NCBI GenBank assembly: GCA_000648925.1
Contig: JFHF01000020.1
Location: 62,001-126,000 of the forward strand
Length of the DNA: 64,000 bases
Source of the DNA: Caballeronia jiangsuensis
Lineage (GTDB): Bacteria > Pseudomonadota > Gammaproteobacteria > Burkholderiales > Burkholderiaceae
Reading direction: 5' to 3'
The notes beneath the pieces are model-generated. The model did no database searches, was not told where the DNA came from, and saw only the letters and a list, made by a program, of their open reading frames with translations. This document shows, one piece after another, positions 1 through 10,842 of the stretch; within the stretch, counting starts at the first letter, position 1; every line of letters begins with the position of its first letter. The position numbers were made by a program, and so were the translations under genes.

Positions 1-1155
1 CAAGGCGAAGAGCGCGCAAAGCTGCTCGAGACGCTTAAGGAAGGCGCGATCGTCGAAGGCGTGGTCAAGAACATCACCGATTACGGCGCGTTCGTGGACC
101 TCGGCGGCATCGACGGCCTGCTGCACATCACCGACATCGCATGGCGTCGTGTGCGTCACCCGTCGGAAGTGCTGTCGGTTGGCCAGGAAGTCACCGCCAA
201 GATCCTCAAGTTCGACCAAGAGAAGAACCGCGTTTCGCTCGGCATCAAGCAGCTCGGCGACGATCCGTGGGAAGGCATCTCGCGCCGCTACCCGTCGGGC
301 ACGCGCCTGTTCGGCAAGGTCACGAACATCACCGACTACGGCGCATTCGTCGAAGTGGAATCGGGCATCGAAGGCTTGGTCCACGTGTCGGAAATGGACT
401 GGACCAACAAGAACGTTGCGCCGTCGAAGGTTGTTCAGCTGGGCGACGAAGTCGAAGTCATGGTTCTCGAAATCGACGAAGACCGCCGCCGTATCTCGCT
501 CGGCATGAAGCAATGCAAGCCGAATCCGTGGGATGACTTCAGCCGCAACTTCAAGAAGGGCGACAAGATCAGCGGCGCCATCAAGTCGATCACCGACTTC
601 GGCGTGTTCATCGGTCTGCCTGGCGGCATCGACGGTCTGGTTCACCTGTCGGACCTGTCGTGGTCGGAAACCGGCGAAGAAGCCGTCCGCAAGTACAAGA
701 AGGGCGACGAAGTCGAAGCCGTGGTTCTGGGCATCGACGTCGAGAAGGAACGCATTTCGCTCGGCATCAAGCAGCTCGAAGGCGATCCGTTCAGCAACTT
801 TGTCGCGATCAACGACAAGGGCGCAATCGTCGACGGCGTCGTGAAGTCGGTCGATCCGAAGGGTGCTGTCGTTACGCTGTCCGGCGAAGTCGAAGGCTAT
901 CTGCGTGCTTCGGAAATCGCGCAAGACCGCGTGGAAGATGCGCGCAACGTGCTGAAGGAAGGCGACAAGGTCAACGCGATGATCATCAACATCGATCGCA
1001 AGTCGCGTGGCATCAACCTGTCGATCAAGGCGAAGGATTCGGCCGAACAGCAGGAAGCCATGCGCAGCCTGCAGGGCGACTCGAACGCCGCCGCGACCGG
1101 CACGACCAACCTCGGCGCGCTGCTCAAGGCCAAGCTCGACGGCCAGAACAGCTAA
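1..1155 (+). CDS. rpsA: 30S ribosomal protein S1 (3' part, start outside window)
   Basis: The reading frame is open from base 1, so the start lies upstream; 384 residues are visible. Four consecutive S1 RNA-binding repeats can be read, each with the motif ITDYGAFV or a close variant followed by G-hydrophobic-H(I/V)(T/S) and ending in (V/I)SLGIKQ. These would be repeats 3-6 of the usual six. S1 holds mRNA on the 30S subunit and is needed to initiate on structured or weak Shine-Dalgarno messages. It lies 23 bp upstream of ihfB, the rpsA-ihfB order conserved in proteobacteria. Confidence 0.97.
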   Translation, partial: QGEERAKLLETLKEGAIVEGVVKNITDYGAFVDLGGIDGLLHITDIAWRRVRHPSEVLSVGQEVTAKILKFDQEKNRVSLGIKQLGDDPWEGISRRYPSGTRLFGKVTNITDYGAFVEVESGIEGLVHVSEMDWTNKNVAPSKVVQLGDEVEVMVLEIDEDRRRISLGMKQCKPNPWDDFSRNFKKGDKISGAIKSITDFGVFIGLPGGIDGLVHLSDLSWSETGEEAVRKYKKGDEVEAVVLGIDVEKERISLGIKQLEGDPFSNFVAINDKGAIVDGVVKSVDPKGAVVTLSGEVEGYLRASEIAQDRVEDARNVLKEGDKVNAMIINIDRKSRGINLSIKAKDSAEQQEAMRSLQGDSNAAATGTTNLGALLKAKLDGQNS

Positions 1156-1178
1156 GCCCTTAACGGCACGGCTGCAGA

Positions 1179-1508
<330 letters not shown>

Positions 1509-1582
1509 TCGGCGCATCCTGACTGATGATCCTTCTGGATTTTCGGTTCGCGGCGTCCGGCCACGAGGCAATCGACCAGGAA

Positions 1583-1607
1583 AGCACCCTTCGGGGTGCT
1601 TTTTTTT
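1583..1607 (+). terminator. Rho-independent terminator after ihfB
   Basis: A perfect 7-bp stem (agcaccc/gggtgct) with a ttcg tetraloop is followed directly by at least seven T residues. It ends the rpsA-ihfB transcript. Confidence 0.9.
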
Positions 1608-1802
1608 ATGCGCGACGTTTATTCATCGACGATGTGACGCGACAGGTTCATTGTTTGCTAAAAATTCGTGCGGCGAACCGGCGACCGCCGGCACCCGGAC
1701 GCATCAATTACAATACCGGTCACTTTGACCTGGGTGTTCAACCGCGCAGGCCCGGCCGACAAAGGCGGGTCGACTGGTGCAACCGCTCTTGCGAGACCCT
1801 AC

Positions 1803-2096
1803 ATGAAATTCATCGTCTGGCTGATCCGCGTTCTGGTATTCGTGTTGTTGCTGGTGCTGGCGCTCGCCAATACTCAGTCCGCGACGCTGAACTTCCTCGC
1901 AGGCTACGCCTGGACAGCACCGCTGATTCTGATCGGCCTCGCGTTTTTCGTCGTCGGATTGCTGGCGGGACTCGTGTCCGCGGTGCCGGCGATGGTGCGT
2001 CTGCGCATGGAAAATGGCCGCCTCAGGCGCGAACTGCGCGTCGCTCGCGAGACGCCGGTGGTCAAGGAAGAACCGCCGATGCCGCCGCTCATCTGA
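1803..2096 (+). CDS. lapA: LapA-family inner-membrane protein (DUF1049)
   Basis: This 97-residue protein has two predicted transmembrane helices (about residues 2-22 and 38-62) followed by a basic cytoplasmic segment, MVRLRMENGRLRREL, that looks coiled-coil. That matches LapA/YciS, the partner of LapB in controlling LPS synthesis. The start MKFIVWLIRVL is chosen because the longer open frame upstream codes for an unlikely basic peptide and the helix begins here. lapB follows after 42 bp, as in other proteobacteria. Confidence 0.9.
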   Translation: MKFIVWLIRVLVFVLLLVLALANTQSATLNFLAGYAWTAPLILIGLAFFVVGLLAGLVSAVPAMVRLRMENGRLRRELRVARETPVVKEEPPMPPLI

Positions 2097-2138
2097 CGCG
2101 GCGCGAAAGCAGACACCTAACATTCAACGACTAATCGC

Positions 2139-3314
2139 ATGGATCTAGACTTCTGGTGGCTGCTCGTCATTCCCGTCGCGTTCGCGCTGGGGTGGATGGC
2201 GTCCCGCTATGACCTGAAAACGCTGCTGTCCGAGAATGCGAACCTGCCGCGCTCGTATTTTCGCGGCCTCAATTTTCTTCTCAACGAACAACACGACAAG
2301 GCGATCGACGCATTCATCGAGGTCGCCAAGCTCGATCCCGAAACCATCGAACTGCACTTCGCGCTCGGCAATCTGTTCCGCCGCCGCGGCGAAACCGATC
2401 GCGCGATCCGCGTGCACCAGAATCTCCTGAGCCGCGCGGATTTGCCGGCCGCCGAACGCGATCACGCGCTCTATGAACTCGGTCAGGACTTTCTGAAAGC
2501 GGGCCTGCTGGATCGCGCGGAGGAAACGTTCAAGTCGCTGAACTCGGGCGAGTATTCCCTCGGCGCGCAGCGCGCGCTCCTGACCATCTACGAGATCGAA
2601 AAAGACTGGCCGAAGTCGATCACGACGGCCGAGCAGATCGAGAAGATGGGCGCGCCGTCGCTGCATATGGAGATCGCGCATTTTCACTGCGAGCTCGCGC
2701 AGGAAGCCTTGCAGCGCAAGAATCCGGATGGCGCGCGCGCCGAACTGAAGCTCGCGCTGGCATCGAACCCGGACAACGTGCGCGCGACGATCCTCGCGGG
2801 CGACGTCGAAGCCGCCGCGGGCAACGTCGAAGCTGCGATCGCGAACTGGAAGCGTGTCGAGGAACAGAACGAAGCGTATCTGCCGCTCGTCGCCGAGAAG
2901 CTGATGAAGGCGTACAGCGCGCTCGGGCACAGGGACGAGGGCGTCGATCTGCTGATCGATTACACGACGCGTTATCCGTCGAACGATTTGCTCGATGTCG
3001 CGTACAAGCACGTGCAGGAATTGCGCGGCCTGGAAGCGGCGCACGCGCTCGCGCGCAAGCAGATGCAGAGCGCGCCGAATCTCGCGGGCATGACGCGTCT
3101 GCTCGAAGCACAGGAAGCGACAGCCGACGAGCCGCGCCGCGGCGAGCTCGAACTGATGCGTAACCTGGTGAAACAGCGCACTAAGAATCTGCCGCGTTAT
3201 ACGTGTCAAACTTGCGGCTTCCGCGCGCGACTATTCTATTGGCAATGCCCCGGCTGCAGCGGCTGGGAGACGTACGCACCGCGCCGCGTCGAGCCGATCA
3301 CGAGCTCGGCCTGA
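2139..3314 (+). CDS. lapB: LPS assembly protein LapB (TPR, rubredoxin-like)
   Basis: At 391 residues it is close to E. coli LapB (389). It has an N-terminal membrane anchor (about residues 5-20), a long run of TPR helices, and a C-terminal rubredoxin-like metal site with C356-x2-C359 and C370-x2-C373. In E. coli LapB (YciM) is an essential membrane adaptor that, with FtsH, controls LpxC turnover and so LPS amount. Its position next to lapA and upstream of ugd, hldA and hldD fits an LPS-centred cluster. Confidence 0.95.
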   Translation: MDLDFWWLLVIPVAFALGWMASRYDLKTLLSENANLPRSYFRGLNFLLNEQHDKAIDAFIEVAKLDPETIELHFALGNLFRRRGETDRAIRVHQNLLSRADLPAAERDHALYELGQDFLKAGLLDRAEETFKSLNSGEYSLGAQRALLTIYEIEKDWPKSITTAEQIEKMGAPSLHMEIAHFHCELAQEALQRKNPDGARAELKLALASNPDNVRATILAGDVEAAAGNVEAAIANWKRVEEQNEAYLPLVAEKLMKAYSALGHRDEGVDLLIDYTTRYPSNDLLDVAYKHVQELRGLEAAHALARKQMQSAPNLAGMTRLLEAQEATADEPRRGELELMRNLVKQRTKNLPRYTCQTCGFRARLFYWQCPGCSGWETYAPRRVEPITSSA

Positions 3315-3396
3315 ACCCGCGCGGCAAGCACGACATCATGCGGCGCGTGCGCGCGCCGCTTCCGCCACCGGCATTTCACAAACCACCGGAAAGCGT

Positions 3397-4800
3397 ATGA
3401 AAGTAACCATCGTCGGCACGGGTTACGTCGGTCTTGTGACCGGCGCGTGCCTTGCCGAAATCGGCAATGACGTGTTTTGCGTAGACGTCGATCCGCGCAA
3501 GATCGAAATTCTCAACAATGGCGGCGTGCCGATCCACGAGCCGGGCCTTCAGGAAATGCTGAGGCGCACGCGCGCGGCCGGCCGCATCCAGTTTTCCACC
3601 GACGTGAAAGCGAGCGTGGAGCACGGCGATATCCAGTTCATCGCCGTGGGCACGCCGCCCGACGAAGACGGCTCCGCCGACCTGCAGTACGTGCTCGCGG
3701 CGGCGCGCAACATCGGCAAATATTCGAACGGCTTCAAGGTGATCGTCGATAAATCGACGGTGCCGGTCGGCACGGCGCTGCAGGTGCAGAAGGTCATCGA
3801 CGAAGAACTGAAGACGCGCGGGCTCGAAGGCTCGGACAAACACCGCTTCTCGGTCGTGTCGAATCCGGAGTTCCTGAAGGAAGGCGCGGCGGTCGATGAC
3901 TTCATGCGGCCCGATCGCATCGTGATCGGCATCGACGACGACGACGCGGGCAATCGCGCGCGCGAGAAGATGAAGCGCCTCTACGCGCCGTTCAACCGCA
4001 ATCACGAGCGCACGCTGTACATGGACGTGCGCTCGGCGGAATTCACGAAATATGCCGCCAACGCGATGCTCGCGACGCGCATCTCGTTCATGAACGATCT
4101 GTCGAATCTCGCGGACACCGTCGGCGCCGATATCGAATCGGTGCGGCGCGGCATCGGCTCGGATCCGCGCATCGGCTATCACTTCCTGTACGCGGGTTGC
4201 GGTTACGGCGGCTCGTGCTTTCCGAAGGACGTGCAGGCGCTCGCGCAGACGGCGCGCGAAAACGGCCACACGCTGCGGATTCTCGAAGCGGTCGAAGCCG
4301 TCAATAACGACCAGAAGGAAGTGCTCGTCAACAAGATCGTGAAGCGCATGGGCGAAGACCTGCGCGGGCGCACCTTCGCCGTGTGGGGCCTCGCCTTCAA
4401 GCCCAATACCGACGACATGCGCGAGGCGTCGAGCCGGCGCATCATCGAGGCGCTGCTGCGGCGCGGCGCCACCGTGCGCGGCTACGATCCCGTTGCGCGC
4501 GATGAAGCGGAGCGCGTGTTCGCACTCGATCTCGCGGATCGCCCCGAAGACCTGAAGCGCCTGGACTTCGTGAAGACCCAGCAGGATGCGCTGACGGGAG
4601 CGGACGCGCTCGTCATCGTGACCGAATGGAAGGAATTCAAGAGCCCGGATTTCTGGCACCTGAAGAGCGCATTGAAGACGCCGGTGATCTTCGACGGCCG
4701 CAATCTGTATGAACCGGAAGCGATGGCCGAAATGGGCATCGACTACTTTGCAATAGGACGTCCCCATGTCGAACTCGACCGCAACGGCAGCAGCAAGTAA
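3397..4800 (+). CDS. ugd: UDP-glucose 6-dehydrogenase
   Basis: The protein has 467 residues and the NAD-binding motif GTGYVGLV at the N-terminus. The catalytic cysteine is in [10 protein letters not shown] (residue 274). Two NAD-dependent oxidations convert UDP-glucose to UDP-glucuronate, the precursor of exopolysaccharide and, in Burkholderia, of the 4-amino-4-deoxyarabinose that decorates lipid A. The 3' end overlaps the start of hldA by 35 bp, suggesting one transcript for sugar-nucleotide and heptose genes. Confidence 0.96.
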   Translation: MKVTIVGTGYVGLVTGACLAEIGNDVFCVDVDPRKIEILNNGGVPIHEPGLQEMLRRTRAAGRIQFSTDVKASVEHGDIQFIAVGTPPDEDGSADLQYVLAAARNIGKYSNGFKVIVDKSTVPVGTALQVQKVIDEELKTRGLEGSDKHRFSVVSNPEFLKEGAAVDDFMRPDRIVIGIDDDDAGNRAREKMKRLYAPFNRNHERTLYMDVRSAEFTKYAANAMLATRISFMNDLSNLADTVGADIESVRRGIGSDPRIGYHFLYAGCGYGGSCFPKDVQALAQTARENGHTLRILEAVEAVNNDQKEVLVNKIVKRMGEDLRGRTFAVWGLAFKPNTDDMREASSRRIIEALLRRGATVRGYDPVARDEAERVFALDLADRPEDLKRLDFVKTQQDALTGADALVIVTEWKEFKSPDFWHLKSALKTPVIFDGRNLYEPEAMAEMGIDYFAIGRPHVELDRNGSSK

Positions 4801-5740
4801 AGCCGATATTCCCGTCGTGCCGCGTGCGCGCATATCGGCGGCGCGCGTGCTGGTGGTCGGCGACGTGATGCTCGACCGTTACTGGTTCGGCGACGTCAAC
4901 CGCATCTCGCCCGAAGCGCCCGTTCCGGTCGTGCACGTGCAGAAGAAGGAAGACCGTCTCGGCGGCGCGGCGAACGTCGCGCGAAACGCGGCGGCGCTCG
5001 GCGCGCAGACGGGGCTGCTCTGCGCGGTGGGGCACGACGAGCCGGGCGAGCGCGTCGTCGAACTGCTCGGTGAGAGCAAGGTCGCGGGGCACCTCGAACG
5101 CGACCCCGAACTGCTCACGACGATCAAGCTGCGCGTGCTGTCGCGCCAGCAGCAACTGCTGCGCGTCGATTTCGAAAACACGCCGAATCACGAAGTGCTG
5201 CGCGCGTGCCTCGCGCGTTTCGCGGAACTGCTTCCGCAGCACGACGTGATCCTCATGTCGGATTACGCGAAGGGCGGCCTGACGCACGTCACGCAGATGA
5301 TCGCGGACGCGAAACGCGCCGGCAAGCCGGTGCTCGTCGATCCGAAGGGCGATGACTGGGACCGTTATCGCGGCGCCACGCTAATCACGCCGAATCGCGC
5401 GGAACTGCGCGAGGTGATCGGCCAATGGAAGTCCGAAGAAGACCTCCTGGAGCGCGTGACGAAGCTGCGCGCCGAACTCGAACTCTCCGCGCTGCTGCTC
5501 ACGCGTTCCGAGGAGGGCATGACGCTCTTCACCGAGAACCAGGTGCTGCACACGTCGGCCGAAGCACGCGAAGTGTATGATGTCTCGGGTGCGGGCGACA
5601 CCGTCATCGCAACGGTCGCGACCATGCTGGGCGCGGGTGTGCCGCTCGTCGACTCGATCGTCTATGCGAACCGCGCGGCGGGAATTGTCGTGGGCAAGCT
5701 CGGCACGGCGACCGTCGACTACAACGAACTCTTCGCCTGA
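4766..5740 (+). CDS. hldA: D-glycero-beta-D-manno-heptose-7-phosphate kinase
   Basis: This 324-residue pfkB-family sugar kinase has the signatures [15 protein letters not shown] and, near the C-terminus, DVSGAGDT with the catalytic aspartate. It lacks the cytidylyltransferase-like second domain of the bifunctional E. coli HldE, so it should be kinase-only, with the adenylyltransferase (HldC) encoded elsewhere. The start has an AGGAC Shine-Dalgarno inside the ugd 3' end. It acts in ADP-heptose synthesis for the LPS inner core, with hldD next. Confidence 0.93.
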   Translation: MSNSTATAAASKADIPVVPRARISAARVLVVGDVMLDRYWFGDVNRISPEAPVPVVHVQKKEDRLGGAANVARNAAALGAQTGLLCAVGHDEPGERVVELLGESKVAGHLERDPELLTTIKLRVLSRQQQLLRVDFENTPNHEVLRACLARFAELLPQHDVILMSDYAKGGLTHVTQMIADAKRAGKPVLVDPKGDDWDRYRGATLITPNRAELREVIGQWKSEEDLLERVTKLRAELELSALLLTRSEEGMTLFTENQVLHTSAEAREVYDVSGAGDTVIATVATMLGAGVPLVDSIVYANRAAGIVVGKLGTATVDYNELFA

Positions 5741-5759
5741 CCTTATCTGATACTTCGCC

Positions 5760-6752
5760 ATGACCATCATCGTTACCGGTGCTGCCGGGTTCATCGGCAG
5801 CAATATCGTCAAGGCGCTCAACGAACGTGGCGAGAACCGCGTGATCGCGGTCGACAATCTCACGCGCGCCGACAAGTTCAAGAATCTGGTCGATTGCGAG
5901 ATCGACGATTACCTCGATAAAACCGAATTCGTCGAGCGCTTCAGGCGCGGCGATTTCGGGAAGGTGCGCGCGGTGTTCCATGAAGGCGCCTGTTCGGACA
6001 CGATGGAAACCGACGGCCGCTACATGATGGACAACAACTTCCGCTACAGCCGCGACGTCATGGACGCGTGCCTCGCGCAGGGCGCGCAGTTCCTGTACGC
6101 GTCGTCGGCGGCGACTTACGGCGGGTCGAGCCGCTTCGTCGAGGAGCGCGAAGTCGAGAAGCCGCTCAACGTCTACGGTTACTCGAAATTCCTTTTCGAT
6201 CAGATCGTGCGTCAGGTATTGCCGAAGGCGCAGAGTCAGATCGTCGGCTTTCGCTACTTCAACGTGTACGGCCAGCGCGAGACGCACAAGGGCCGCATGG
6301 CCTCGGTTGCGTTCCACAACTTCAACCAGTTCCGCTCGGAAGGCAAGGTCAAGCTTTTCGGCGAATACAACGGCTACGCGGCCGGCGAGCAGACGCGCGA
6401 TTTCATCTCGGTCGAGGACGTCGTGAAGGTGAACCTGTTCTTCTTCGATCATCCGGAGAAGTCGGGCATCTTCAATCTCGGCACGGGACGCGCCCAGCCG
6501 TTCAACGATATCGCGTCGACGGTCGTGAACTCGTTGCGCGCGCTCAACGGCGAAGCTTCGCTGTCGCTCGCGGAACTGGTGCAGCGCGGGCTCATCGAGT
6601 ACATTCCGTTCCCCGACGCACTGCGCGGCAAATATCAATGCTTCACCCAGGCGGACCAGTCGCGCCTGCGCGCGGCGGGTTACGACGCGCCGTTTCTGAC
6701 CGTTCAGGAAGGCGTCGATCGTTACGTGCGTTGGCTATTCGGCCAGCTATAA
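5760..6752 (+). CDS. hldD: ADP-L-glycero-D-manno-heptose 6-epimerase
   Basis: This 330-residue short-chain dehydrogenase-fold epimerase begins with the cofactor motif [10 protein letters not shown] and carries a YGYSK (YxxxK) catalytic pair. It converts ADP-D-glycero- to ADP-L-glycero-manno-heptose, the last step before heptosyl transfer to LPS. It sits 19 bp after hldA, in the same operon. Confidence 0.95.
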   Translation: MTIIVTGAAGFIGSNIVKALNERGENRVIAVDNLTRADKFKNLVDCEIDDYLDKTEFVERFRRGDFGKVRAVFHEGACSDTMETDGRYMMDNNFRYSRDVMDACLAQGAQFLYASSAATYGGSSRFVEEREVEKPLNVYGYSKFLFDQIVRQVLPKAQSQIVGFRYFNVYGQRETHKGRMASVAFHNFNQFRSEGKVKLFGEYNGYAAGEQTRDFISVEDVVKVNLFFFDHPEKSGIFNLGTGRAQPFNDIASTVVNSLRALNGEASLSLAELVQRGLIEYIPFPDALRGKYQCFTQADQSRLRAAGYDAPFLTVQEGVDRYVRWLFGQL

Positions 6753-6827
6753 ACGCGTTTCGCGTCTCTCTACACTGGGTCTCACGGTCGGCGCTGGTGC
6801 CGGCCGGTTCTTCTCGGAGACTCAGTC

Positions 6828-7217
6828 ATGTTCAAGCAAGCACTCTCGTCGATCGCCGCGTTCGCGCTCATCTTTTCCATCGGTAGCGCGTGGGCGGCCG
6901 TCGACGTCAATACCGCCAACTCCGATGCATTGCGCGGCATCAAGGGCATCGGTCCGGCGAAGGCGAAAGCCATTCTCGACGAACGTCAGGCGCACGGCCC
7001 GTTCAAGGACGCCAACGATCTCGGCACGCGCGTGAAGGGGATGGGCGGCAAGACGGTTCAACGTCTCGAAGCGGAAGGATTGACGGTGGGCGCCGCGTCG
7101 AAGACGGCAGCGGCCGCAACGCCGGGTAACGCCGCACCGCCCGGCGCCGCAAACTCGGCGGTCGCGACGCAGGTTTCGGCGTCCGCGTCGTCCAAACCGG
7201 TCGTCGTGAAGAAATAG
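6828..7217 (+). CDS. ComEA-like helix-hairpin-helix secreted protein
   Basis: This 129-residue protein has a signal peptide (about residues 1-24, ending SAWA), then a ComEA-type helix-hairpin-helix module (DVNTANSDAL, IKGIGPAKAKAI) at about 25-90, and a low-complexity Ala-rich tail. HhH domains bind DNA without sequence specificity; ComEA proteins hold incoming DNA in the periplasm during natural transformation. No other competence genes are next to it, so a role in DNA uptake is inferred from the domain only. A terminator follows. Confidence 0.85.
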   Translation: MFKQALSSIAAFALIFSIGSAWAAVDVNTANSDALRGIKGIGPAKAKAILDERQAHGPFKDANDLGTRVKGMGGKTVQRLEAEGLTVGAASKTAAAATPGNAAPPGAANSAVATQVSASASSKPVVVKK

Positions 7218-7272
7218 CGGAACGCGCGAAGGCGCGCCATCGGTCTCCTTCAGCCTTCCGATGTTTTGGGCT

Positions 7273-7303
7273 CCCCGCGGAGGGCCTCCCCGCGGGGTTT
7301 TTT
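7273..7303 (+). terminator. Rho-independent terminator
   Basis: An 8-bp GC-only stem (ccccgcgg at 7273-7280 with ccgcgggg at 7290-7297) is followed by six T residues. It lies downstream of the ComEA-like gene. Confidence 0.85.
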
Positions 7304-7490
7304 GCATGTGCGGACGACGCGTACGCGGGGCCGGCGTTCTGTCATCCGGCTTACGGCTGAGCGCGGCAATCCATCCGCGCATCAGGGGCGCGCCGGCATC
7401 GGCGGGATCACTGGGCTACAATCGACGCATCCCCTATACCAAATTCCCCGCTGCAGACGCGTCGTGCGTGGGGATCGACCGCTTTCGCAT

Positions 7491-8393
7491 ATGGCTTACA
7501 TGACTATCGAAGACACGATCGGCAACACGCCGCTCGTGCAACTCGTCCGCGTCGTGGACGATGAAATCCGCAGCCGCAACAACATCGTGCTCGGCAAGCT
7601 CGAAGGCAACAATCCGGCGGGCTCGGTGAAGGATCGTCCGGCGTTGTCGATGATCAGGAAAGCTGAAGAGCGCGGCCGCATCAAGCCGGGCGACACGCTG
7701 ATCGAAGCGACGAGCGGCAACACCGGCATCGCGCTCGCGATGGCCGCCGCGATGCGCGGCTACAAGATGGTGCTGCTGATGCCCGAAGATCTCTCGGTCG
7801 AGCGCCGTCAGAGCATGGCCGCGTATGGCGCGGAAATCGTGCTCACGCCGGTGACGGGCGGCATGGAATACGCGCGCGATCTCGCCGATCAGATGCAGCG
7901 CGATGGCAAGGGCATCATCCTCGATCAGTTCGCGAATCCTGACAACCCGCTCGCGCACTACGAAGGCACAGGGCCCGAGCTGTGGCGTCAGACCGAAGGC
8001 CGTCTCACGCACTTCGTCTCGTCGATGGGCACGACCGGCACGATCATGGGCGTGTCGAAGTATCTGAAGGAACAGAATCAGAAGATCGAGATCATCGGTG
8101 CGCAGCCGGAAGAGGGCTCGCGCATTCCGGGCATCCGCAAATGGCCGGAAGCGTATCTGCCGAAGATCTTCGATCGCAGCCGTGTCGATCGCGTGGAGAA
8201 CGTGAGCCAGTCGGCGTCCGAAACGATGGCGCGACGCCTTGCATCGGTCGAAGGCATCTTCGCGGGCATTTCGTCCGGCGGCGCGTGCGAGGTCGCGCTG
8301 CGCGTCGCGCGTCAGGTGGAGAACGCGACCATCGTGTTCATCATCTGCGATCGTGGCGATCGTTATCTGTCGACGGGCGTATTTCCGGCTTGA
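7491..8393 (+). CDS. cysM: Cysteine synthase B (O-acetylserine sulfhydrylase)
   Basis: This 300-residue fold-type II PLP enzyme carries the PLP lysine in NPAGSVKDRPA and the substrate loop TSGNTG. It makes cysteine from O-acetylserine and sulfide, or S-sulfocysteine from thiosulfate. The start MAYMTIEDTIGNTPL is taken because the family aligns from there; the frame upstream is open but crosses the preceding terminator. A candidate -10 TACAAT lies at 7417-7422. Confidence 0.94.
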   Translation: MAYMTIEDTIGNTPLVQLVRVVDDEIRSRNNIVLGKLEGNNPAGSVKDRPALSMIRKAEERGRIKPGDTLIEATSGNTGIALAMAAAMRGYKMVLLMPEDLSVERRQSMAAYGAEIVLTPVTGGMEYARDLADQMQRDGKGIILDQFANPDNPLAHYEGTGPELWRQTEGRLTHFVSSMGTTGTIMGVSKYLKEQNQKIEIIGAQPEEGSRIPGIRKWPEAYLPKIFDRSRVDRVENVSQSASETMARRLASVEGIFAGISSGGACEVALRVARQVENATIVFIICDRGDRYLSTGVFPA

Positions 8394-8421
8394 TGCCGCG
8401 AGTTTCGCCCGCGCAATGAAA

Positions 8422-8453
8422 AAACCCCGGCATGCCGGGGTTTCGTTTTTTCA
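8422..8453. terminator. Bidirectional terminator between cysM and mltB
   Basis: A near-perfect palindrome of 22 bases (aaaccccggca/tgccggggttt) has A-rich and T-rich flanks. It separates the converging cysM and mltB genes and could serve both. Confidence 0.85.
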
Positions 8454-8467
8454 GCGCCGGGACGACA

Positions 8468-9640
8468 TCACTGCGAAGCCGTGCCCGTGTCGCCCGCCAT
8501 CATGCGCGCCTTCACCGCTTCGCCCAGTTGATACACCGCGAGCGCATAGAAGAAGCTGCGGTTGTAGCGCGTGAGCACGTAGAAGTTCTTCAGCCCCAAC
8601 GTATATTCGGTCGTGCGGCCGGGCGTGGGCAGATCGACCACGGTGAGCGGCGTCGGCGCTTCGGCCGCGATGTTCAGCCCCGGCTCGTTGAGCAGCATGC
8701 CGGCCTTCGTCAGTTGCGCGAGCGACCACTTCGGTTCCGGCGCGCCATCGGCGGCGGCCTGCGCGATGCCCTGACTGCCGACATCCCCGGCGATACGCCA
8801 CACGACCGGCCGACCCGGCTCCCAGCCGTTCTGCTTCAGATAGTTCGCCACGCTGCCGATGGCATCCGCCGGGCTCGTGCGCAGATCGATGCGGCTGTTG
8901 CCGTCGTAGTCGACCGCGTATTGCACGATGCTGCTCGGCAGGAACTGCGGAATGCCGATCGCGCCGGTGTACGAACCGAGCACGGTCGTCGGATCGATCT
9001 GCGAATCGCGTGTCCACACGAGCAGGTCTTCCAGATTCTTGCGGAAGGTCGCCATGCGCTCGACGCGGTTCGGCGTGTTCGGATAGTCGAAGGTGAGCGT
9101 GGTCAACGCGTCGAGCGCGCGGAAGTTGCCCATGTACTTGCCGTAGATCGTCTCCACGCCGATGATCCCGACGATCACTTCGGGCGGCACGCCGAATTGC
9201 TCCGCGGCGCGCTGCAACGTGGCCTGATTCGCGCGCCAGAACTTCACGCCGGCGTTGATGCGCACCGGCTCGATGAAACGCGCCTGATACGCGCGCCAGT
9301 TCTTGGCTTGCGGCGTGGGGGACGGCAGGACCAGCTTCGCCGCCGTCGCCGAATAACTCACGCGGGCGAACAGGTCGTGCAGCGCCGACGAATCGAAGTC
9401 GTAGCGCGCGACCATGTCGTTGATGAACGCTTCGACATTCGGATTGTTCGCGTAACGCTGCGGCACGATCTCTTCTTCGAACATCTGCCCTTGCGGCGTC
9501 GCGGCCTGCGGCTGCTGCGACTGCGCAAAGGCACTGTTGCCGGAAAGAAAGCCGAGCGCGCAGACGAGGGAAGCAACGAGTGCGCGCTTTGCCGGCTTGA
9601 ACGGAGCCGTGAAGTCGAACGGAGCAAACTGGAAAGTCAT
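8468..9640 (-). CDS. mltB: Membrane-bound/soluble lytic murein transglycosylase B
   Basis: The protein has 390 residues with an N-terminal signal segment (LVASLVCALGFLSGNSAFAQ). It is of lytic transglycosylase family 3 (MltB type), with the catalytic glutamate in GVETIYGKYMGNFRAL and the later block GSYTGAIGIPQFLPSS. It cleaves the MurNAc-GlcNAc bond of peptidoglycan, forming anhydro-muropeptides in the periplasm. No lipobox cysteine is seen, so it may be soluble rather than lipid-anchored. The start MTFQFAPFD was preferred to an upstream in-frame ATG because of the signal peptide position. Confidence 0.92.
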   Translation of the reverse strand: MTFQFAPFDFTAPFKPAKRALVASLVCALGFLSGNSAFAQSQQPQAATPQGQMFEEEIVPQRYANNPNVEAFINDMVARYDFDSSALHDLFARVSYSATAAKLVLPSPTPQAKNWRAYQARFIEPVRINAGVKFWRANQATLQRAAEQFGVPPEVIVGIIGVETIYGKYMGNFRALDALTTLTFDYPNTPNRVERMATFRKNLEDLLVWTRDSQIDPTTVLGSYTGAIGIPQFLPSSIVQYAVDYDGNSRIDLRTSPADAIGSVANYLKQNGWEPGRPVVWRIAGDVGSQGIAQAAADGAPEPKWSLAQLTKAGMLLNEPGLNIAAEAPTPLTVVDLPTPGRTTEYTLGLKNFYVLTRYNRSFFYALAVYQLGEAVKARMMAGDTGTASQ

Positions 9641-9918
9641 AGTGTGCGTGGTTGAGGGCGGTAGGGGCGATGCCTGATGCACGAGCGGCCAAAACGCCTA
9701 ACGGAACGCAACGGCCTGCAAGATGCCGCGCGCAACCGCTCGGCCGGCAAGGCGTCGGGGCAGTATAACCGACGCTTCGCGCCCATACTGTCCATGTGCC
9801 CGGGCGAGGGCGGACGTGCCGAACGGTGTGGTAACTTAACGTCAATTGCGCGACTCGTGGTCGCGTATGACGAAAAAATACGAGACGAGAGCCGACGAAA
9901 GCGGCATTGCGAGACATC

Positions 9919-10842
9919 ATGGCCACCGGCTTTTACTCCCACCCCGACTGCCTTCGACACGACAACGGCCAGTGGCATCCCGAGTGTCCGGCGCGTTTGC
10001 AGGCGATCGAAGATCAGCTGATCGCGAGCCGGATCGATTCGCTCATCGAGCGCGAGGAAGCGCCGCTCGCCGAGGAAACCGACCTCGCGCGCGTGCACAC
10101 GCAGGCGCACATCGACTACATCAAGAGCCGCACGCCGGAGTCGGGCAGAAGCGAGCTCGATCCCGATACGTCGATGTGCCCCGAGTCCTATCGCGCCGCG
10201 TTGCGCGCGGCGGGCGCGGCGATCGCGGCGACCGACGCCGTCATCGAAGGCCGTTACGACAACGCGTTCTGCAGCGTGCGCCCGCCGGGCCATCACGCGG
10301 AGCCCGCGCGCGCGATGGGCTTCTGCCTCTTCAACAACGTCGCGATCGCCGCGCGTCATGCGCTCGAAGTGCACGGCTTGCAGCGCGTCGCGATCGTCGA
10401 TTTCGACGTGCATCACGGCAACGGCACCGAGGCCGCGTTCAGCGGCGATTCGCGCGTGCTGATGTGCAGCTTCTTCCAGCATCCGTTCTATCCGTTCAGC
10501 GGCGCCGACAATCACGCGTCGAACATGGTCAACGTGCCGCTGCCCGCGCGCACGAAGGGCATGCAGGTGCGCGAAGTCGTCGACATGTTATGGCTGCCGC
10601 GGCTCGATGAATTCAAGCCGCAGATGATCTTCGTCTCCGCCGGGTTCGACGCGCATCGCGAAGACGACATGGCCAACATGGGCCTCGTCGAGGACGATTA
10701 CGCGTGGATCACCGAGCAGGTCCGCGCGGTGGCGAAGCGTCACGCGCAAGGGCGCATCGTGAGTTGTCTGGAAGGCGGCTACAACTTGTCGGCGCTGGGT
10801 CGCAGCGTCGTCGCGCATCTGCGGGTGCTCGCGGAAATCTAG
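9919..10842 (+). CDS. Histone-deacetylase-family amidohydrolase
   Basis: This 307-residue arginase/HDAC-fold zinc enzyme has the catalytic His pair in RPPGHHAEP and zinc ligands in DFDVHHGNGT and SAGFDAH. Bacterial relatives deacetylate acetylpolyamines or unknown acetylated substrates; the substrate cannot be assigned here. The ATG at 9919 is chosen over an upstream TTG because family alignment begins near MATGFYSHP. The stop overlaps by 4 bp the stop of the converging alpha/beta hydrolase gene. Confidence 0.9.
   Translation: MATGFYSHPDCLRHDNGQWHPECPARLQAIEDQLIASRIDSLIEREEAPLAEETDLARVHTQAHIDYIKSRTPESGRSELDPDTSMCPESYRAALRAAGAAIAATDAVIEGRYDNAFCSVRPPGHHAEPARAMGFCLFNNVAIAARHALEVHGLQRVAIVDFDVHHGNGTEAAFSGDSRVLMCSFFQHPFYPFSGADNHASNMVNVPLPARTKGMQVREVVDMLWLPRLDEFKPQMIFVSAGFDAHREDDMANMGLVEDDYAWITEQVRAVAKRHAQGRIVSCLEGGYNLSALGRSVVAHLRVLAEI

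Noticed and set aside
3376-4833. Very long minus-strand frame opposite ugd
   Set aside because: It is the antisense shadow of a GC-rich gene; its sequence is Arg/His/Ala-rich with no family, whereas the plus strand encodes complete UDP-glucose dehydrogenase.
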